Shown piece after piece: positions 48,801 through 60,625 of a stretch of DNA of 64,000 nucleotides (the first letter of the stretch is position 1; each line of letters opens with the position of its first letter). Location: contig QAXH01005269.1 in assembly GCA_004335635.1 (NCBI GenBank), positions 28,826 to 92,825 of the forward strand. Direction: 5' to 3'. The stretch comes from Chloromonas sp. AAM2 (lineage: Eukaryota; Chlorophyta; Chlorophyceae; Chlamydomonadales; Chlamydomonadaceae). The notes under the pieces were generated by a model. It ran no database searches, was not told the DNA's origin, and saw only the letters and a program-made list of their open reading frames with translations. A program made the translations under genes and the position numbers.

Positions 48801-51614
48801 GACCAACGGCATGGAAAAGTCGTTGATGCTGTGCAGCAGGTGCGTCATTCAGCAAACTGGTGTCGCCGAAGTCGCACATCAGTCGCCTCACCCGCGTATC
48901 CAGTTCGTACTTGGTCTCCCTGAGCTTCCTGTTCTCTGTGTCTAGTTCGGCCAGGCGGGCGTTGACCTGTGACAGGGCCTCCTGCTGCCTACGGCTCAGC
49001 TCCGACACCTCCCTGCACACACCAACACGGGACCACAGATTTGTCTTCTAATGTTCGTGCCAGTGCGTGTGTTCTGGCGTCGACTTCTCACAGCCCGTGC
49101 CAATCTGCAGTGCGTGTCTCAAAACACAGAACTAGTGAAGATCAATCAATTATGCTGTTGAGCACAAAGTCATGCCCAAGCCAGGTAGTGGTGTGTAAAG
49201 CAGGCAAGCCACATCACACAGCTGCGTGCTGAACCTCTGCATCAAACGTGCACAGGGTGCAACAGGCAATGGCAGCCTGCACACAACAGCCATGGGCCGT
49301 TGGGAGCAGCAGTGGTGGCAGCAGACGTGGGCAGAGGGCTCTGCATGGAGGGGAGTGCGATGCAAGCATGATGCAGGTTGTTTGCTCCCTGGGGTGCAGG
49401 CACCATGTCCTTCACACCTTTCATGTGCATCCTTTAGCTCTGCCCGCTCCCTGGCCCGCTCCTCATGGGCAGTGGCGCGCTGGGTCTTGGACTCCGCCTG
49501 AAAGGAGCACACAGACCCACATGCTTGCAGGCCACGTGCTCTTACACCCTGTGCTACGGGCCACACGAGCATCCTTGAGAACGTGGCACAGACAGACCAG
49601 CTGCCGACTGCAAGCCTTCCACCGCAAGCACACAACTACCTGCCCCTGGCTCCCACTGCACAGCCGCCTCTCCTGGAGTACACACGCGTCATGCCTCCCC
49701 CTGCCCCAGCCCTGATATCGTGCGTGCAGGCGCCACCTGCTATTTATTTTGTCTTGATACATGATGTGCTCACCATTTCAAATATCTCAAACACAACACA
49801 CATGGCCCTGCCCTTGCCCTCCTTAAACCAAAGCTTGCAACAGACTCAGGGGCTTTGCCCAAACCGGTGCACTGCCCTGACCTCCTCTACCCAAAGGTCA
49901 TGTGCAGGGCTTGTGCCCAACGGGCGCCCTGCACAGCCACTCCCGTCCTCACCTGCACTTCCAACAAATGTTTGTCGTACTGTTCCCTCACTTGCGCCAG
50001 CTGCTGCTTCACGGCTCCCAGGTCGCTGCTGGCCGCACTGTGTTCCGACTGCACTCATGGCACAACACAGACACAGCCTTGTGTCATCCCCTTTGTTGCT
50101 TGTTTGCAAAGCGCTCCGCACGCCTGTGTTCAATCGCTTTCATTCCATTCGTGCCCTGATCCCGGTTATCAGAGTATTGGTGCACGTCCGACCTGCACCT
50201 GGAGTAGCTGTGCATGTCTCACTCAGCCGCCATGTAGCATGCAAAGGCCTGGGAGGCTTCTACAAATCAAATCGATATGAAATCTGCTCACCGTCTCCCT
50301 GCTTACCCAACACTAGCATTGTCCCGACACCAGCCCACGCTGCTTGCTGTGTCACACAGATGAACTCCCAGTCGTTGTTCGCCTGTGGTGGTGCCTTTAT
50401 GCCCACTAGGCTCGTACCTGTGATCTGTTGAGTTGTCCCGTGAGCTCCTCCACGTCAACCTTGACCTCCAACAGGCGGAATGCAAGGAACTGCACATCAA
50501 GACAACGGCACAGCTTTGTACGAGGCACCCAGACCTTGCACGCCTACCGCAAGCCTGCTCAACTGCACACCCCATACGTCACACTAGGTCAGCTTACGAG
50601 CTCTCTGCATGGGAGTGTGCTCGGCAGCTGTCAGACAACTACTTTACGCCTATGTGGAACATGCCACCCATGCCATGCCCAGTCTGGCTGACCATCCCCT
50701 CTCTCATCTCTGTATGAGTAGCATGATGATGTAGCATGGTCCTGCGTCCTGCCAGCCATCCTGCGCCCACAATCACACCTGTTTGATTGCTGCATCATTG
50801 CCTGGCCTGAACGCCAGGGTGATGTGTGGCAGCTGCTTGAAGTCATTTGTCTCCACAATACGGAAGATTGACTCAGTGCCACGCACAGTCAGCACCGCTT
50901 GAAACCTGCATGACAGGCAGTTGCATGCGCAGTGGTCGCACTGCAGCTCCCTCTACACATGCCATGTCGCATCAATGCACCAGAGGCTGATGGTAATGCA
51001 GATGTGAAACGCTTATCCTGGCAAAGCACAGCTGCCAACTCATGCATCACTGCATGGCTAAGAATAAGAATAGTGCTGGGATGCGGCCCAGGTCTGAGAT
51101 GCTGTTGCTGCTGTTGGTACAGTGTGCACTCCACAAGGCATACCTTGGGGCATCCACAGGCTGCACTGTAGTGCACTTGTCCAGCAGTGTAATGATTTTC
51201 ACAGGAAAGCTGGCAAAGTCAACCAGGATGCCCTGCTCATTCTTTAAGCTCTGGAAATCCTCCTCGCTGACTTCCAAGGAATGCAGAAAAAATAAGTCTG
51301 TTTCGCTTGAGATGTGAATCCTCAGGACCTGGGGAAAACAAGGAAAGGGATAGGAGGGTGCAACCATACAAAGTCATGGGCATGGTCGACGACAGCTTTG
51401 CCCCATGGCGAGCACGCACCCGCATGTTGTGGTTGCTACGGAGCGCGCCTGTGAGAATTCTGAAAGTGAGCTCATCGTTCTGGTCCTCTCTGTCTGCTTG
51501 GCGGAGCAACAAGGGCACAGGCTTCCAAAACAGTGTGTTGGCTGTCTGGAGGTCAAAACCACCCTGCGCAGCTGCCCCAGCTCCTCCTGTCGTATCATCC
51601 AAAGCCAAAGGCAT
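45811..51614 (-). CDS. SAS6: SAS-6 centriole cartwheel protein
   Basis: Thirteen exons in transcript order: 51614-51420, 51328-51144, 50905-50779, 50489-50418, 50048-49953, 49497-49418, 49012-48892, 48506-48339, 47852-47792, 47525-47404, 47170-47018, 46683-46579, 46311-45811 (TGA); phases close at every junction, giving 661 aa. SAS-6 forms the ninefold cartwheel hub that templates the centriole/basal body. Residues about 15-165 are the globular head: LFWKPVPLLLRQADREDQND, ELTFRILTG, DLFFLHSLEVSEEDFQSLKN, GILVDFASFPVKIITLLDKC, NDFKQLPHITLAFRPGND. Residues about 170-495 are a long coiled coil with heptads across nine exons. The C-tail (about 165 aa) is Gly/Ser/Pro/Ala-rich and probably disordered. 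The ATG is followed at once by MPLALDD, and full head-domain length supports this start. The gene is head to head with the F-box gene, 292 bp between start codons. Confidence 0.96.
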
Positions 51615-51906
51615 TATCGGCCCGGGCCGCAATGCCTCTCAAGGCTGGGCCTCAGTCAATGGTGGGCGCAAATTTCAAATGGGTTTGACCAACTCGCGGC
51701 TTTGCGCCGTCAAGCAGCTGTAATCTTGCCGTGTTGGGGTAGGTATCTACCAGAAAGTTACCGGTGGAAAATGGCTAGGGTTTCTGGCGGTTAAGCAGGA
51801 GTCATAGGTGTGACAGGCCTGCTCCTCGTTCCCACTTCCGCCATCAGCTGCCATCAACCCTTTGTCAGCAGGCCAATACCTCTGATATGACTTGTAGACC
51901 TCACGC
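51615..51906. promoter_or_regulatory. Candidate bidirectional promoter between SAS-6 and the F-box gene
   Basis: Only 292 bp separate the SAS-6 ATG (minus) from the candidate F-box-gene ATG (plus). Both 5' UTRs and both promoters would have to fit here. No named element was recognised. Depends on the F-box start being correct. Confidence 0.45.
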
Positions 51907-54779
51907 ATGCCACCTCACCGCAACCTCATGAGCCACCAGCGCATGGCTGGGAACATCAGCAGTGATAGCAGCTGGGATAGCGATGGTGATGATGAGCTCA
52001 AAGTGGATCACGCACGCTACCTTTCTCTAGCGCTTGCAGCTGGCATGCAGAACAGGTGGGCACGGTGCATTATGCAGTGTGGTTGCTCCAGTTCATCATT
52101 ACACGAGCTGACGCACTACACGCGATTATCAAAGCCAATGTAAAATGGGTTTGACACCACTCAAAACGATATCTCCCGGAGGACAGTTGTGTCTTGCCAT
52201 GGGGATGCCCCTGACAGTGGTAATACAATTGACGCCCCGCCAAACTTGTTCCGAAAACGCACAGAACGCTCGCATCAAGATAGAACAAAATTGAACCTGG
52301 ATTGCCCATCTCAGCACGGACAGGTAGTAGTTACCAAGGTATACAGGAGGCAAGCTGTCATACCACAACTGCTCTGTCTCATGCAAAGGACAGTGGTTCT
52401 GTTGTTACATTCTGGCCGCAGTCTTACGCAATTGAGGGCCATGCAAGAACTACAAGCGGTGCTTCAATCCTGCTACTCCTCAAAGGCAACCAAGGTAGAA
52501 CAGGCTCTGGCTGCAAAGACGTGGATTCAGGAATGAACAGCCCTGAAGAGGCAAGTCTGCAGCATGTTCCCAAGCCATATCACGTCCACACCATGGAGGC
52601 GAACCTCTAGCACCTGGTCCACATCTGAGTCAGTATCGAAGAGGCCCGCTGGATTCGCTTTGCTGGTGATTGAGTTTTCTAGAGCCGAAGCCAGTTGTCA
52701 TACAAAACAGCCATGTCTGCACAACTGGTTTACTAGTGCCACGTGTGTGGGCTATGGGGTGTTTGCGCAGGCGACACAGAGCTCCATCGTTTCAGACCTC
52801 CAGGCCGCCATTGCGTCATGTGACGCACGTGCCCCTGCCAAGGCTCGACTGGCTGAGCTTATGCGCACTGCTGAGAAGGTGCTGCCGCAGCAGAAGAGGT
52901 GGGCAAGGCATGTTGAGGTCAGGTGGCTAGCAGCGGAAGCACACGCTAGATTCCCTTTGATGGCAGGTCTGCACACTGCTGGGACCCCGTGTTGCAATCA
53001 GACCTGTGGCTCGTTTGCAGGCCATTGGGACGTGCACACAGGCGATGGCCATGGGATGGTTGCACTGCATGGCAAAGAACATCCTCAATCCTGCCTGCAT
53101 GGCGGCTGCTCCCCCACGCCCTGCAGGGTTGGCATGTCCTCTTCCCAGCATAAGCATTTGCTCAACGGCCGTCTGTAACAGTGTATATGAGTACGCGTCC
53201 ATTGATACTACACACGTTTCAGTCGGTGATCCTATTCTTGATGTTGCACGCCAAAACAATGTCTGGCGCACAGGCAACAGGTGCCGAGTACGCATGATGA
53301 ACGCCCGCCACATGTCACACAGGCACCAGTTGGCGGGGGAGCACAAGAAGGCCATGATGCGCTTGGCCCGGCACCGCAACCGCCAGGGGCCCAGCAAGGG
53401 AGCTGCGGGCGCACAGGACTCAGACTCAGAGGACAGTGATGACGTCCCCCCCCTCACTGAGCTGCCACTGCCTGAAGCCATCACAATCACCGTCATGGAA
53501 CAGCTGGATCCCTTCACCCTGGCACGTGCGAGTGCGGTGTGCAGGTGGCTGGGTTGGATGCGATTTCATACACTGAACGGGTCACAAGTGTGGGCGATTT
53601 TAGGTGGCTGGGGAATGCCACAGCGACAGGCATGTCAACAGATTAACAGCGAGCACATAGGTAGCGGTTGCGCACGTGTGTGGTGCATGGAGACCAGACA
53701 GTGCAGCTGGACGAATCGACACGTGTTTGAGTGCGGGGTGCATTGGATGCAGGCTGAACGGGTGTGGACGGGTGTGGGTGGCTGAGAGTCACCACAGGAA
53801 CATTCGTGTCCGTGCATCAGCGGCCAGCACAGAAGCAGTGTTTGTGCAGCAAAGCCATTCATGATGTGCTATAGCGGGTGCATTGCGCCTGGTCGCAATG
53901 CCGCCTATCATGTGCCGCAGCTCTACATCCACTGGCACCACTTTGTGGTCCCACTCTGACACAAGCCGCTGTGTTGATTTGCAGGCCGTGATAAGCCAAG
54001 CCGGTGCATGGTACCCCAGGGCTCACACTAGCTGGCAGCACCTGAAGCCGAGCACATCAATCATGTGACATGATGGTGCGCAGATCTTGGCATGGCCTGG
54101 TGTCAACGTCTGGGCTGTGGCGGCAGTGGTGCATGCGGCTGTTCGCCAGGCATGGGACAAGGAGCGCGGGCATCCCCGCGGCGTGTGCCCCGGCCACTGC
54201 CATGGATGCATCACACTTCTCACAGCTGGTGGCAGGTGTGACTGGGGCATGGTGGTAGAGAGTGGGGCGGCCTCATGGCAGGTTTGAGCAAGGGTGGACC
54301 AGTGTTGTGCCAGAGGGTTGTGCTCAACCTTCGGCTGTTTCCTGACCTTGTGTGTGTCTGGGTGTGTTTGCTGCTCGCTGCTTGCAGGCGTATACTAGTA
54401 ACAGTGTTCCAGATAAGCTTTACAAGTGGAAACTGTCGTTGATGTCAGACCTGATCCATTGACCCTATAACGTGCTTTCCTCATGTAATTGTATGCTCTG
54501 CAACTCGCGCACCCTGCAGAGGACCCAAGGCCTGTTGCACTCTTCAGGCCTGCTGTCAGGACCTACTGTAACAACCGCATGGTCTGGAACGACATAAACC
54601 CGCTCTCGAACAGCCCATGCAGAGCCAGCCAAAGCGCAGCAAGGGGCTCATGTCCGTCAGCGGTACAGCACACAGCGGCATGTGGGGCAATGCCAACACA
54701 GGGTAACAGACCGCCCTGCCATGTGACATGTCAACAGGTAAGGCTGAGGATTAGTAGCACAAACGTGCTCCTGGCCTAA
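51907..54779 (+). CDS. F-box protein
   Basis: Exons by phase: 51907-52055, 52737-52898, 53323-53544, 54084-54235, 54520-54779 (running to TAA; the gtaagg at 54738 could be a donor to a further exon). About 314 aa. An acidic N-terminus (SSDSSWDSDGDDE) and helical region (LQAAIASCDARAPAKARLAE) precede an F-box: LTELPLPEAITITVMEQLDP, FTLARASAVCR, then across an intron SWHGLVSTSGLWRQWCMRLF. Splicing the two halves restores the canonical VCRSWHGLV...LWRQ pattern, strong support for that junction. F-box proteins select substrates for SCF ubiquitin ligases through Skp1. No substrate-binding repeat was recognised. The exon-2 acceptor (tttactag) was chosen for phase; tgcgcag at 52769 would shift frame. 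Intron 1 contains repeat R2. Confidence 0.65.
52099..52230. repeat. Dispersed repeat family R2, copy 2
   Basis: Matches 23023-23164 in the same orientation with scattered substitutions; lies inside the first intron of the F-box gene. Confidence 0.85.
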
Positions 54780-54998
54780 AGCATCCGTTCATGCGTGGCC
54801 ATGCTGCCCGCCTTAAGAGACCGTCACACCACACGTCACCCACTCTGCATCGCTCGCTCACTAGTGATGAAGCAGCCACGCATACCTTGTTCCTCAGATG
54901 ACCAGTGAATGCCCAAGTCTTGGTGCAACGATCCCTTTCCATCGTTTACACCAGACGTTAGAGAATGTCTTCAATGTTTCGTAGCCAGGCGTTGACCT

Positions 54999-55026
54999 AA
55001 TAACTGGCAAAGATTCTTTTTTTTGG
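54999..55026 (-). repeat. Degenerate single arm of the GTTTGCCAG element
   Basis: aataactggcaaagattc followed by a T-rich run resembles the right arms at 34260 and 60135 but lacks the tcccag part. Confidence 0.5.
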
Positions 55027-55841
55027 TTGTGGACAGGAGGGTAGCAGCTGGATGCTCACAGACCCTAACCGGGAGTGACCCCTTTTCTTCACGGGGTTGG
55101 CTTAGATACCCTTTGGGAGGCTTAAATAAAATTTTCCAGGCCGTTCTGAGATGGTTGTTTGGAGGGTGGGGGGGTACAGGGGGTAAAGGGAAATCTGGAC
55201 CTGATTTGGAAAATTTGTTTGCTGGCCAACCAGATGTCTGATTGAAGCTGTAAGCATGCCATCGTGACGGGCTCGGCAAGAGCTACACAATGGCATACTC
55301 AAAAACCAAAAGTATGGGTACATCGGGCAGAAACCGAAAAAACCGACCGGCCGCCATCCAGGGTGACCGGCCTACACCGAGCTTCAGCAGTTGGTTTGCG
55401 AAGCTCCAGCAGTGTTCAGCAGTCAGGACATGGCAGGCGGACTAGACTCCAACCTGGTCAAGGACTACAAATGACCTGGCAATGGACTCTAGATGACATG
55501 GCCCCGTACACACTTGCAGCTGAGGTCTGCAGAACGCGCCCTGCTTGGGCCATGATATAATTTAGATGATATTGGTAGTTAGCCTTTTTGTTGGAAAGCT
55601 GGCATTGAATGGAGCAGAATGGCATGGTCAGAATTTGTAACCGACTTATGGTTGGGAGTCTAGTGGGGGGGGTGGGGTCTGGGACCCCCTCTGGGTAAAA
55701 GTCCTATTAGGGTCTCTGGAAAATATTTTGCTACCCTCCTGGTTGTGGATGTAGGACCCTGTTATGTGCTTTTCAGTATCCGCTGATCTGCTACATGTCC
55801 AGCCTTTGGGACATCTAGATGGTCATGCATGGCATCGAGAG

Positions 55842-55869
55842 CATCATCATCATCATCATCATCATCATC
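55842..55869. repeat. (CAT)n microsatellite
   Basis: Nine uninterrupted CAT units. Confidence 0.97.
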
Positions 55870-56436
55870 GTGTGGCTGTCACCAGGCATGTGCTAGACAG
55901 GCTGCAGGTTGTTAAGTGCGGACTTGACAGTGTCGCTTGGCTGGTGATGGATATGTTCGGTATGATTCCGTGGGATGTGTGTGGCTGCAGGTTGCTGAAT
56001 GGTTGCTCCATCGCTGGCCTTGAGGGGTTTGACAGATGTTGGTGATGGGACTGGCAGCAGCAGTGGCGATGAGGAGCGGTCGCATGGGGTCAGCAGGCCA
56101 AACATGGCTGGGCAGGACAACCCCTCGGGCATGCGCTTATGGAACATACCAACCTAAACTGAAAGCCTGACTTACAATCATTAGTGTCACGAGCTGTGCT
56201 AGTGTCAAGCCGCAGCAATTGAGTTTGTGGAGCTCAATCCCCTTTGTAGCAGTGTCTGCTACGCATGACCAAGCACACCAGGCACGTCAACATGGCGTTG
56301 CTTTCCTTATCTGTTTCTTGTCTCTTGCCTGTATATACCTTTTACTGTCTTATGATTTCTAGATGCTAGCAGTATGATTTCTAGATTCATATTACAGCCG
56401 TTGTGACGCATGCAGTCCCCCGGATGCATCACGCGG

Positions 56437-56441
56437 TTACA
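56437..56441 (-). terminator. TGTAA polyadenylation signal adjoining the PG-rich-repeat stop codon
   Basis: On the minus strand the stop TGA (56444-56442) is followed at once by TGTAA. A second TGTAA is at 56396-56392. The first is unusually close to the stop, so the second is the likelier signal. Confidence 0.5.
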
Positions 56442-59400
56442 TCACACAACATAGGACCCAGGCCCAGGTACAGCAAATCCGGGCAGTTTCTTGGCTTTTT
56501 CCTTGGGCACCACCTGCACACGCGGCATGACATGGGCACACTCTTGAGACACACTGGGCTAAGCCGTTGTGTGAATAACTAGTTTCATTGGGCGGCGACT
56601 CAGCGTCTTGCATTCATGCTTGGCATGTCATAGCTGGCCTCAAGGCTTGGTCTGCCTTTTGGTTTGAATGTTTGAAGCTGTTGTACCCGACCAACTGCTG
56701 AACCTACTCACTTGGGAGAATCTGTCGCCTGACCCGAATCGATAGCTGGAGGGTGTCTGCACTCGGGATGTCTGCAGAAGGACAGCAGCATCGTTTGACA
56801 AGCGTACATGCACCATGCCATGCACTCGGATTTGTCAGACCATACTGGCATTCCTCAGATTTGGCTAATGATCAGGTGGTGCATGGGGTAAGGCATTGAT
56901 GTGCTGGAGGTGTCCAGTAGACAAACGCCCACCTTAGTCAGGCTGTGGCTGACGTTATACAGGTTGGGCGCTGGTGAGTGCTTGCCGTACAGGTCCTTCT
57001 CGTGCTCTGTGCTGATGAACTGCGTCTTCATGATGCGGTCGCGGTGGGACGTGCCCACCCGCGTGCGCCATGCATTGGCCTTGCGGGAGTCACACTGCAA
57101 GGCAGAACAGCAACACATTACACAGTATGGCCCCACAAAGCGCAGGCAGTCGATGCCATCATGCCCTTCTTGTGTGTCACATCACTTGTATGGCATGTCG
57201 AACCAACATTGGACATGAAAACTCAGCAACACCATTCTACCCTAGGTAAGTTCGGTAATTGCCTATGCCTGCATGCAGACACTCAGACAAGGCTACTGCA
57301 TAAACACTCAGGGTCAGAGAGTACACACAGATATCGAACACAAATACCTGGTTGCCAATGGACGAGGCAGGCTCGTACATGCCCGGCCCTGGGTCATCTA
57401 GGTTTGAGGGGCGGCTGCCGGGCAGCCCCTTGTTGATGTCGGCCCGCCGCGACTTGCCATGGAACGAGTACTTGGGAGCATCTCCCAGCCACCCACTGCC
57501 AGGGCTGCATGCATCACACCACCACATACAACAGCGGTCATGTCAAGCTAGTTTGTGTTCACAAGGTTTGGCTGGGCAATACCAAAAACTGCTACTGAGG
57601 AGACAGACTGGCTTTAAAGGAATCTGTTCAAAGCTCTACTAATCATGCAGCCACTCGAGCTCTGGCTGGGCACGCTGGCTGTGCTGTCACAAATGTCAGC
57701 TATTTGCAGGTGAATGCTCACCGCCAATCCTGAGCTGCAGGCGTTTGGAAGTCCTGCAACATGCACGGGTACACATATGAGGATCAGGGCTACGCATTCA
57801 CATCAAGACCCTGGCTGTGTCATTGACACATCTGCGCTCTTGTCACATCGCTGCGCTCACATGAAGCTTTGCCTGCAGCCGCATTACGTGTGATGAGAAG
57901 TCTACTATTCCTTGTATAGAAATTATCATTTATAACTAGCAACTTGTACTGTCTCGTCTGCCACAGTGACTCAGCAATCATGGACTCGTCAGTCATGGAT
58001 TTTAATCCGATACAAGGAATTGACGGTTCGGGATCACGTCGCATATGGCAATGTCATGATGTTGCTTGTCCCAGAAGTGGCACTACGCCGTCCACCAGCA
58101 TCACACATCCCATACCGTGGTGCCAGAGACAGGCTGGTCCACTTTACATCTTCCACCAGGTTGTGTTGTGGTCTCGGTTGTGTTACATGGCTGTGCTCAC
58201 ATGAAGTACTGCCGTGCTAGAAGCTCACATCGCAGGGCGGTGGCAGCTGTGCTGGCTAATGACTACCAGCCCTGTTAAAACCCTTCCACTTACCTCTTTC
58301 CATACGTTCTTGTATGTGCTGAAGCGGTTGCCTGTGCTCACTTTCCAGCTGGGCTGGTTGGGATTTGGCGACAACGGCTGCAGCACATAGACATAACACA
58401 CGTTGTGACGTGGCGATGTGCGTCATGCACAAGCATTTTCAGTCACAGCATAACCTTCGTCGTCAGGTGTGCAACCTTGCCAGTCAGGTGTGCTGCACGG
58501 AGTATGGCCATGCCCTTGTTGTGCACTGCTGCATGCACACCTGTTTCCCGACTGATGTGACTGCTTCATAGGCGCCGGGCCCCGGCCGCCCTTCCTTGGC
58601 CATGTCCAGGTCACTGGTGAACCGATGACCAAACTGCACAGAGAACATCAGCCGACCCAACACAAGTCAAAGTGACGTCAGACTGCCATCAAACATAGAA
58701 GCACTCAAACGCTGTCTTCTGTTGTGTGTACAGTTGCTGCTGTCTGTTGAATTGTTGCATGTTGTTACGAACATGCCTTTATCACCGACTGCAGGTTCTG
58801 TAGCTTGTTCTGGCCTAAGTGGAGCCCACATCAGCAACACCGATACCATGCCCACAGTAGATTGTTATCGAGTGCTTGCATCTACCCAAGGTCCTAGCGG
58901 TTTGTTATCATTGTTGCCTATGGTGAACATTTCAACATTCTCTCAAAGCTCACAACAGATTGTCACTATGTACTCAGAGACGAGTTCAGACGCACCCTGA
59001 TGGAAGGGGCGGTGTAGCACTGCGAGGCTGACTGGCGTCCGAACCCGGACACCACCTGGGTGCCTACACCCAATGAGGTCTGCAGAACAATCCAAACATG
59101 CATGGCTGATCGCAAAAGCCATATCAGACAGTGACAAGATGTGCAGAAGGTTAACCTGGCAACAGGGTGTGTACTGTTCGCACATGGTATCCACTTCAGC
59201 TACACTGTCAGCAGTGGTTTCAAGCGGTCACTGCCTTGTTAGCATTCATTATGATAGCTGGATGAGCAGCAATCGTCAATGGCTTCCCAGTCAGCATGTA
59301 CACGAACAAGGGATGCCATGCCTTCAGCACCCACTGTTCCCAGCAGCTTGTACTCAAACTGCTCCTCATTTTCAGCTGTTCGCCCTGATGTCCCGAACTT

Positions 59401-59566
59401 GGTTCGCTCATTGGTAGCTTTTGTGCTCAGGACCTGAAGCAGTAACAGAGCGATGTCGGAGCCTGGATGGGATCCGTAGAAGCGGAGGCTGTGACTGATG
59501 CACATGATGGTACGGCCTTACCTGCGGGCCGAATGTTGAGAGCGTCCCTGCCACTTCGACTGGCAT
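56442..59566 (-). CDS. Sperm-tail PG-rich repeat (STPGR/SHIPPO-type) ciliary protein
   Basis: Ten exons in transcript order: 59566-59522, 59433-59335, 59055-58996, 58633-58562, 58377-58294, 57753-57722, 57504-57348, 57094-56933, 56771-56712, 56513-56442 (TGA); all phases close, 280 aa. Repeats of the type F/Y-G-x-x-x-R ... PGPGxYxx occur along the protein: TKFGTSGR, FGHRFTSDLDMAKEGRPGPG AYE, STGNRFSTYKNVWKE, DAPKYSFHGKSRR ... DDPGPGMYEP, HSPAPNLYNV, YRFGSGDRF, VPGPGSYVV. Proteins with these repeats (ODF3/CIMAP, STPG) are axonemal, some being microtubule inner proteins, so a flagellar role is likely. The start MPVEVAGTLSTF gives an N-terminus beginning in the first repeat. Exon 2 could alternatively end at a gttcgt site; gtgggt was preferred. 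Lies near SAS-6, another centriole/cilium gene. Confidence 0.85.
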
Positions 59567-60625
59567 CTCGGCCTGCCAGTTGACGGCAGCGCAAGTGCTT
59601 CTACCGGCCAAGCAGCACCTTTTGAGGGGGGCCCGACGAAGTCTGAAAGCACCCTACAGTTCTACAGGACGATGCTGAAGAGGGCCTGGAACGTTTGCTG
59701 TGCTTCTGTTGGCGCGATGGGAGCGTTCCCGGTCCCTGCTACTGCGAACCTTATTTGACTATTGGTCGTACGCCGGCCGTTTTGCTGCCTAGACGCTTTG
59801 ACATTGGTATCGCTACCTGCGAAATTTCAGCTGCCTACAGGCGAATTGCTTTACCAAACGAAGATTTGATAGCAGTCTGCACGTACGTCGGTGTGAACGT
59901 GAGGTTGCTTCAGCCATCAAGCATCTCTGGCAACCGTCTGTTGATGAGGCTTGTTGCTTCCCTCTGTGTTGCATTTCATGAGCTCAGCAACAGCATCCGG
60001 TATCTGTGAACTCAAAAAGAAAGAGTTTGCGTTGCTACATTCTGGCCGCAGCCTGAAAAAACGACCCACTGAGACACCCAAAATTGGCAAGTTTGCCACA
60101 CTGGCCCCAGTGCTGTTTCTGGAAACTATCCCAGACCTGGCAAACATGTTCTTTTAGCTGTTGGGCCTTGCAAAGCAATCCACGCTACTACTGTACACGG
60201 GTATCCACTTGTTTATTATGCGATCGGGATTCATCGTTCCCCCGTGCAGAGCAGGTCAGAATCTTCAGCTTGCCGCATGGCTAACAAAACAGCTTGGGCC
60301 AACTGTTGACGGGTCTGAATTGCATGCATGAACAAAGCAGCCTGGCTGCCTGGCTGGAAAAACGCAGCAGCAGATCCTGTAAGGAGAGGCCATACTTCAC
60401 AGCAAAACTGGTGGCCACCCCTCTGAATGCAATCAACTACCGTGGTGCCTACTGAGTGAGGGAGAAGGACACGCAGCCAAGGGCACATGTGCATGCCAAC
60501 TGGACCAATCTGCACACACACCAAGCCGGATACCAGTTCCGGCCTTATAACCTTCAGGACTTTATATGCTCAAACGTGCTAGCTAAGAAGAACAAGCCCA
60601 GTTTGAGACGCCGCACCGTCATCAA
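59567..60625. other. Region between the PG-rich-repeat and chalcone-isomerase-like genes
   Basis: Promoter of the minus-strand PG-rich-repeat gene and 3' UTR of the chalcone-isomerase-like gene. Contains element copy G. No other gene recognised. Confidence 0.5.
60012..60157. mobile_element. GTTTGCCAG inverted-repeat element, copy G (short, rearranged)
   Basis: Starts aaaaagaaagagtttgcg and ends aactatcccagacctggcaa, acatgttctttt. The inner part has a second inverted pair (aattggcaagtttgccac). It is intergenic, only about 145 bp long. Internal gttgctacattctggccgca also occurs near 52403. Confidence 0.6.

Larger units (their letters stand above)
54780..56441. other. Region between the F-box gene and the PG-rich-repeat gene
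   Basis: Holds a GTTTGCCAG-related arm (54999-55026), G-rich stretches with similar wording (around 55140-55180 and 55660-55700), a (CAT)n microsatellite, and the 3' UTR of the minus-strand PG-rich-repeat gene. The open frames here look low in information; no gene supported. Confidence 0.5.

Noticed and set aside
45811..51614. Plus-strand frames across the SAS-6 gene
   Set aside because: They are antisense to a complete, phase-consistent SAS-6 gene and lack recognisable domains.
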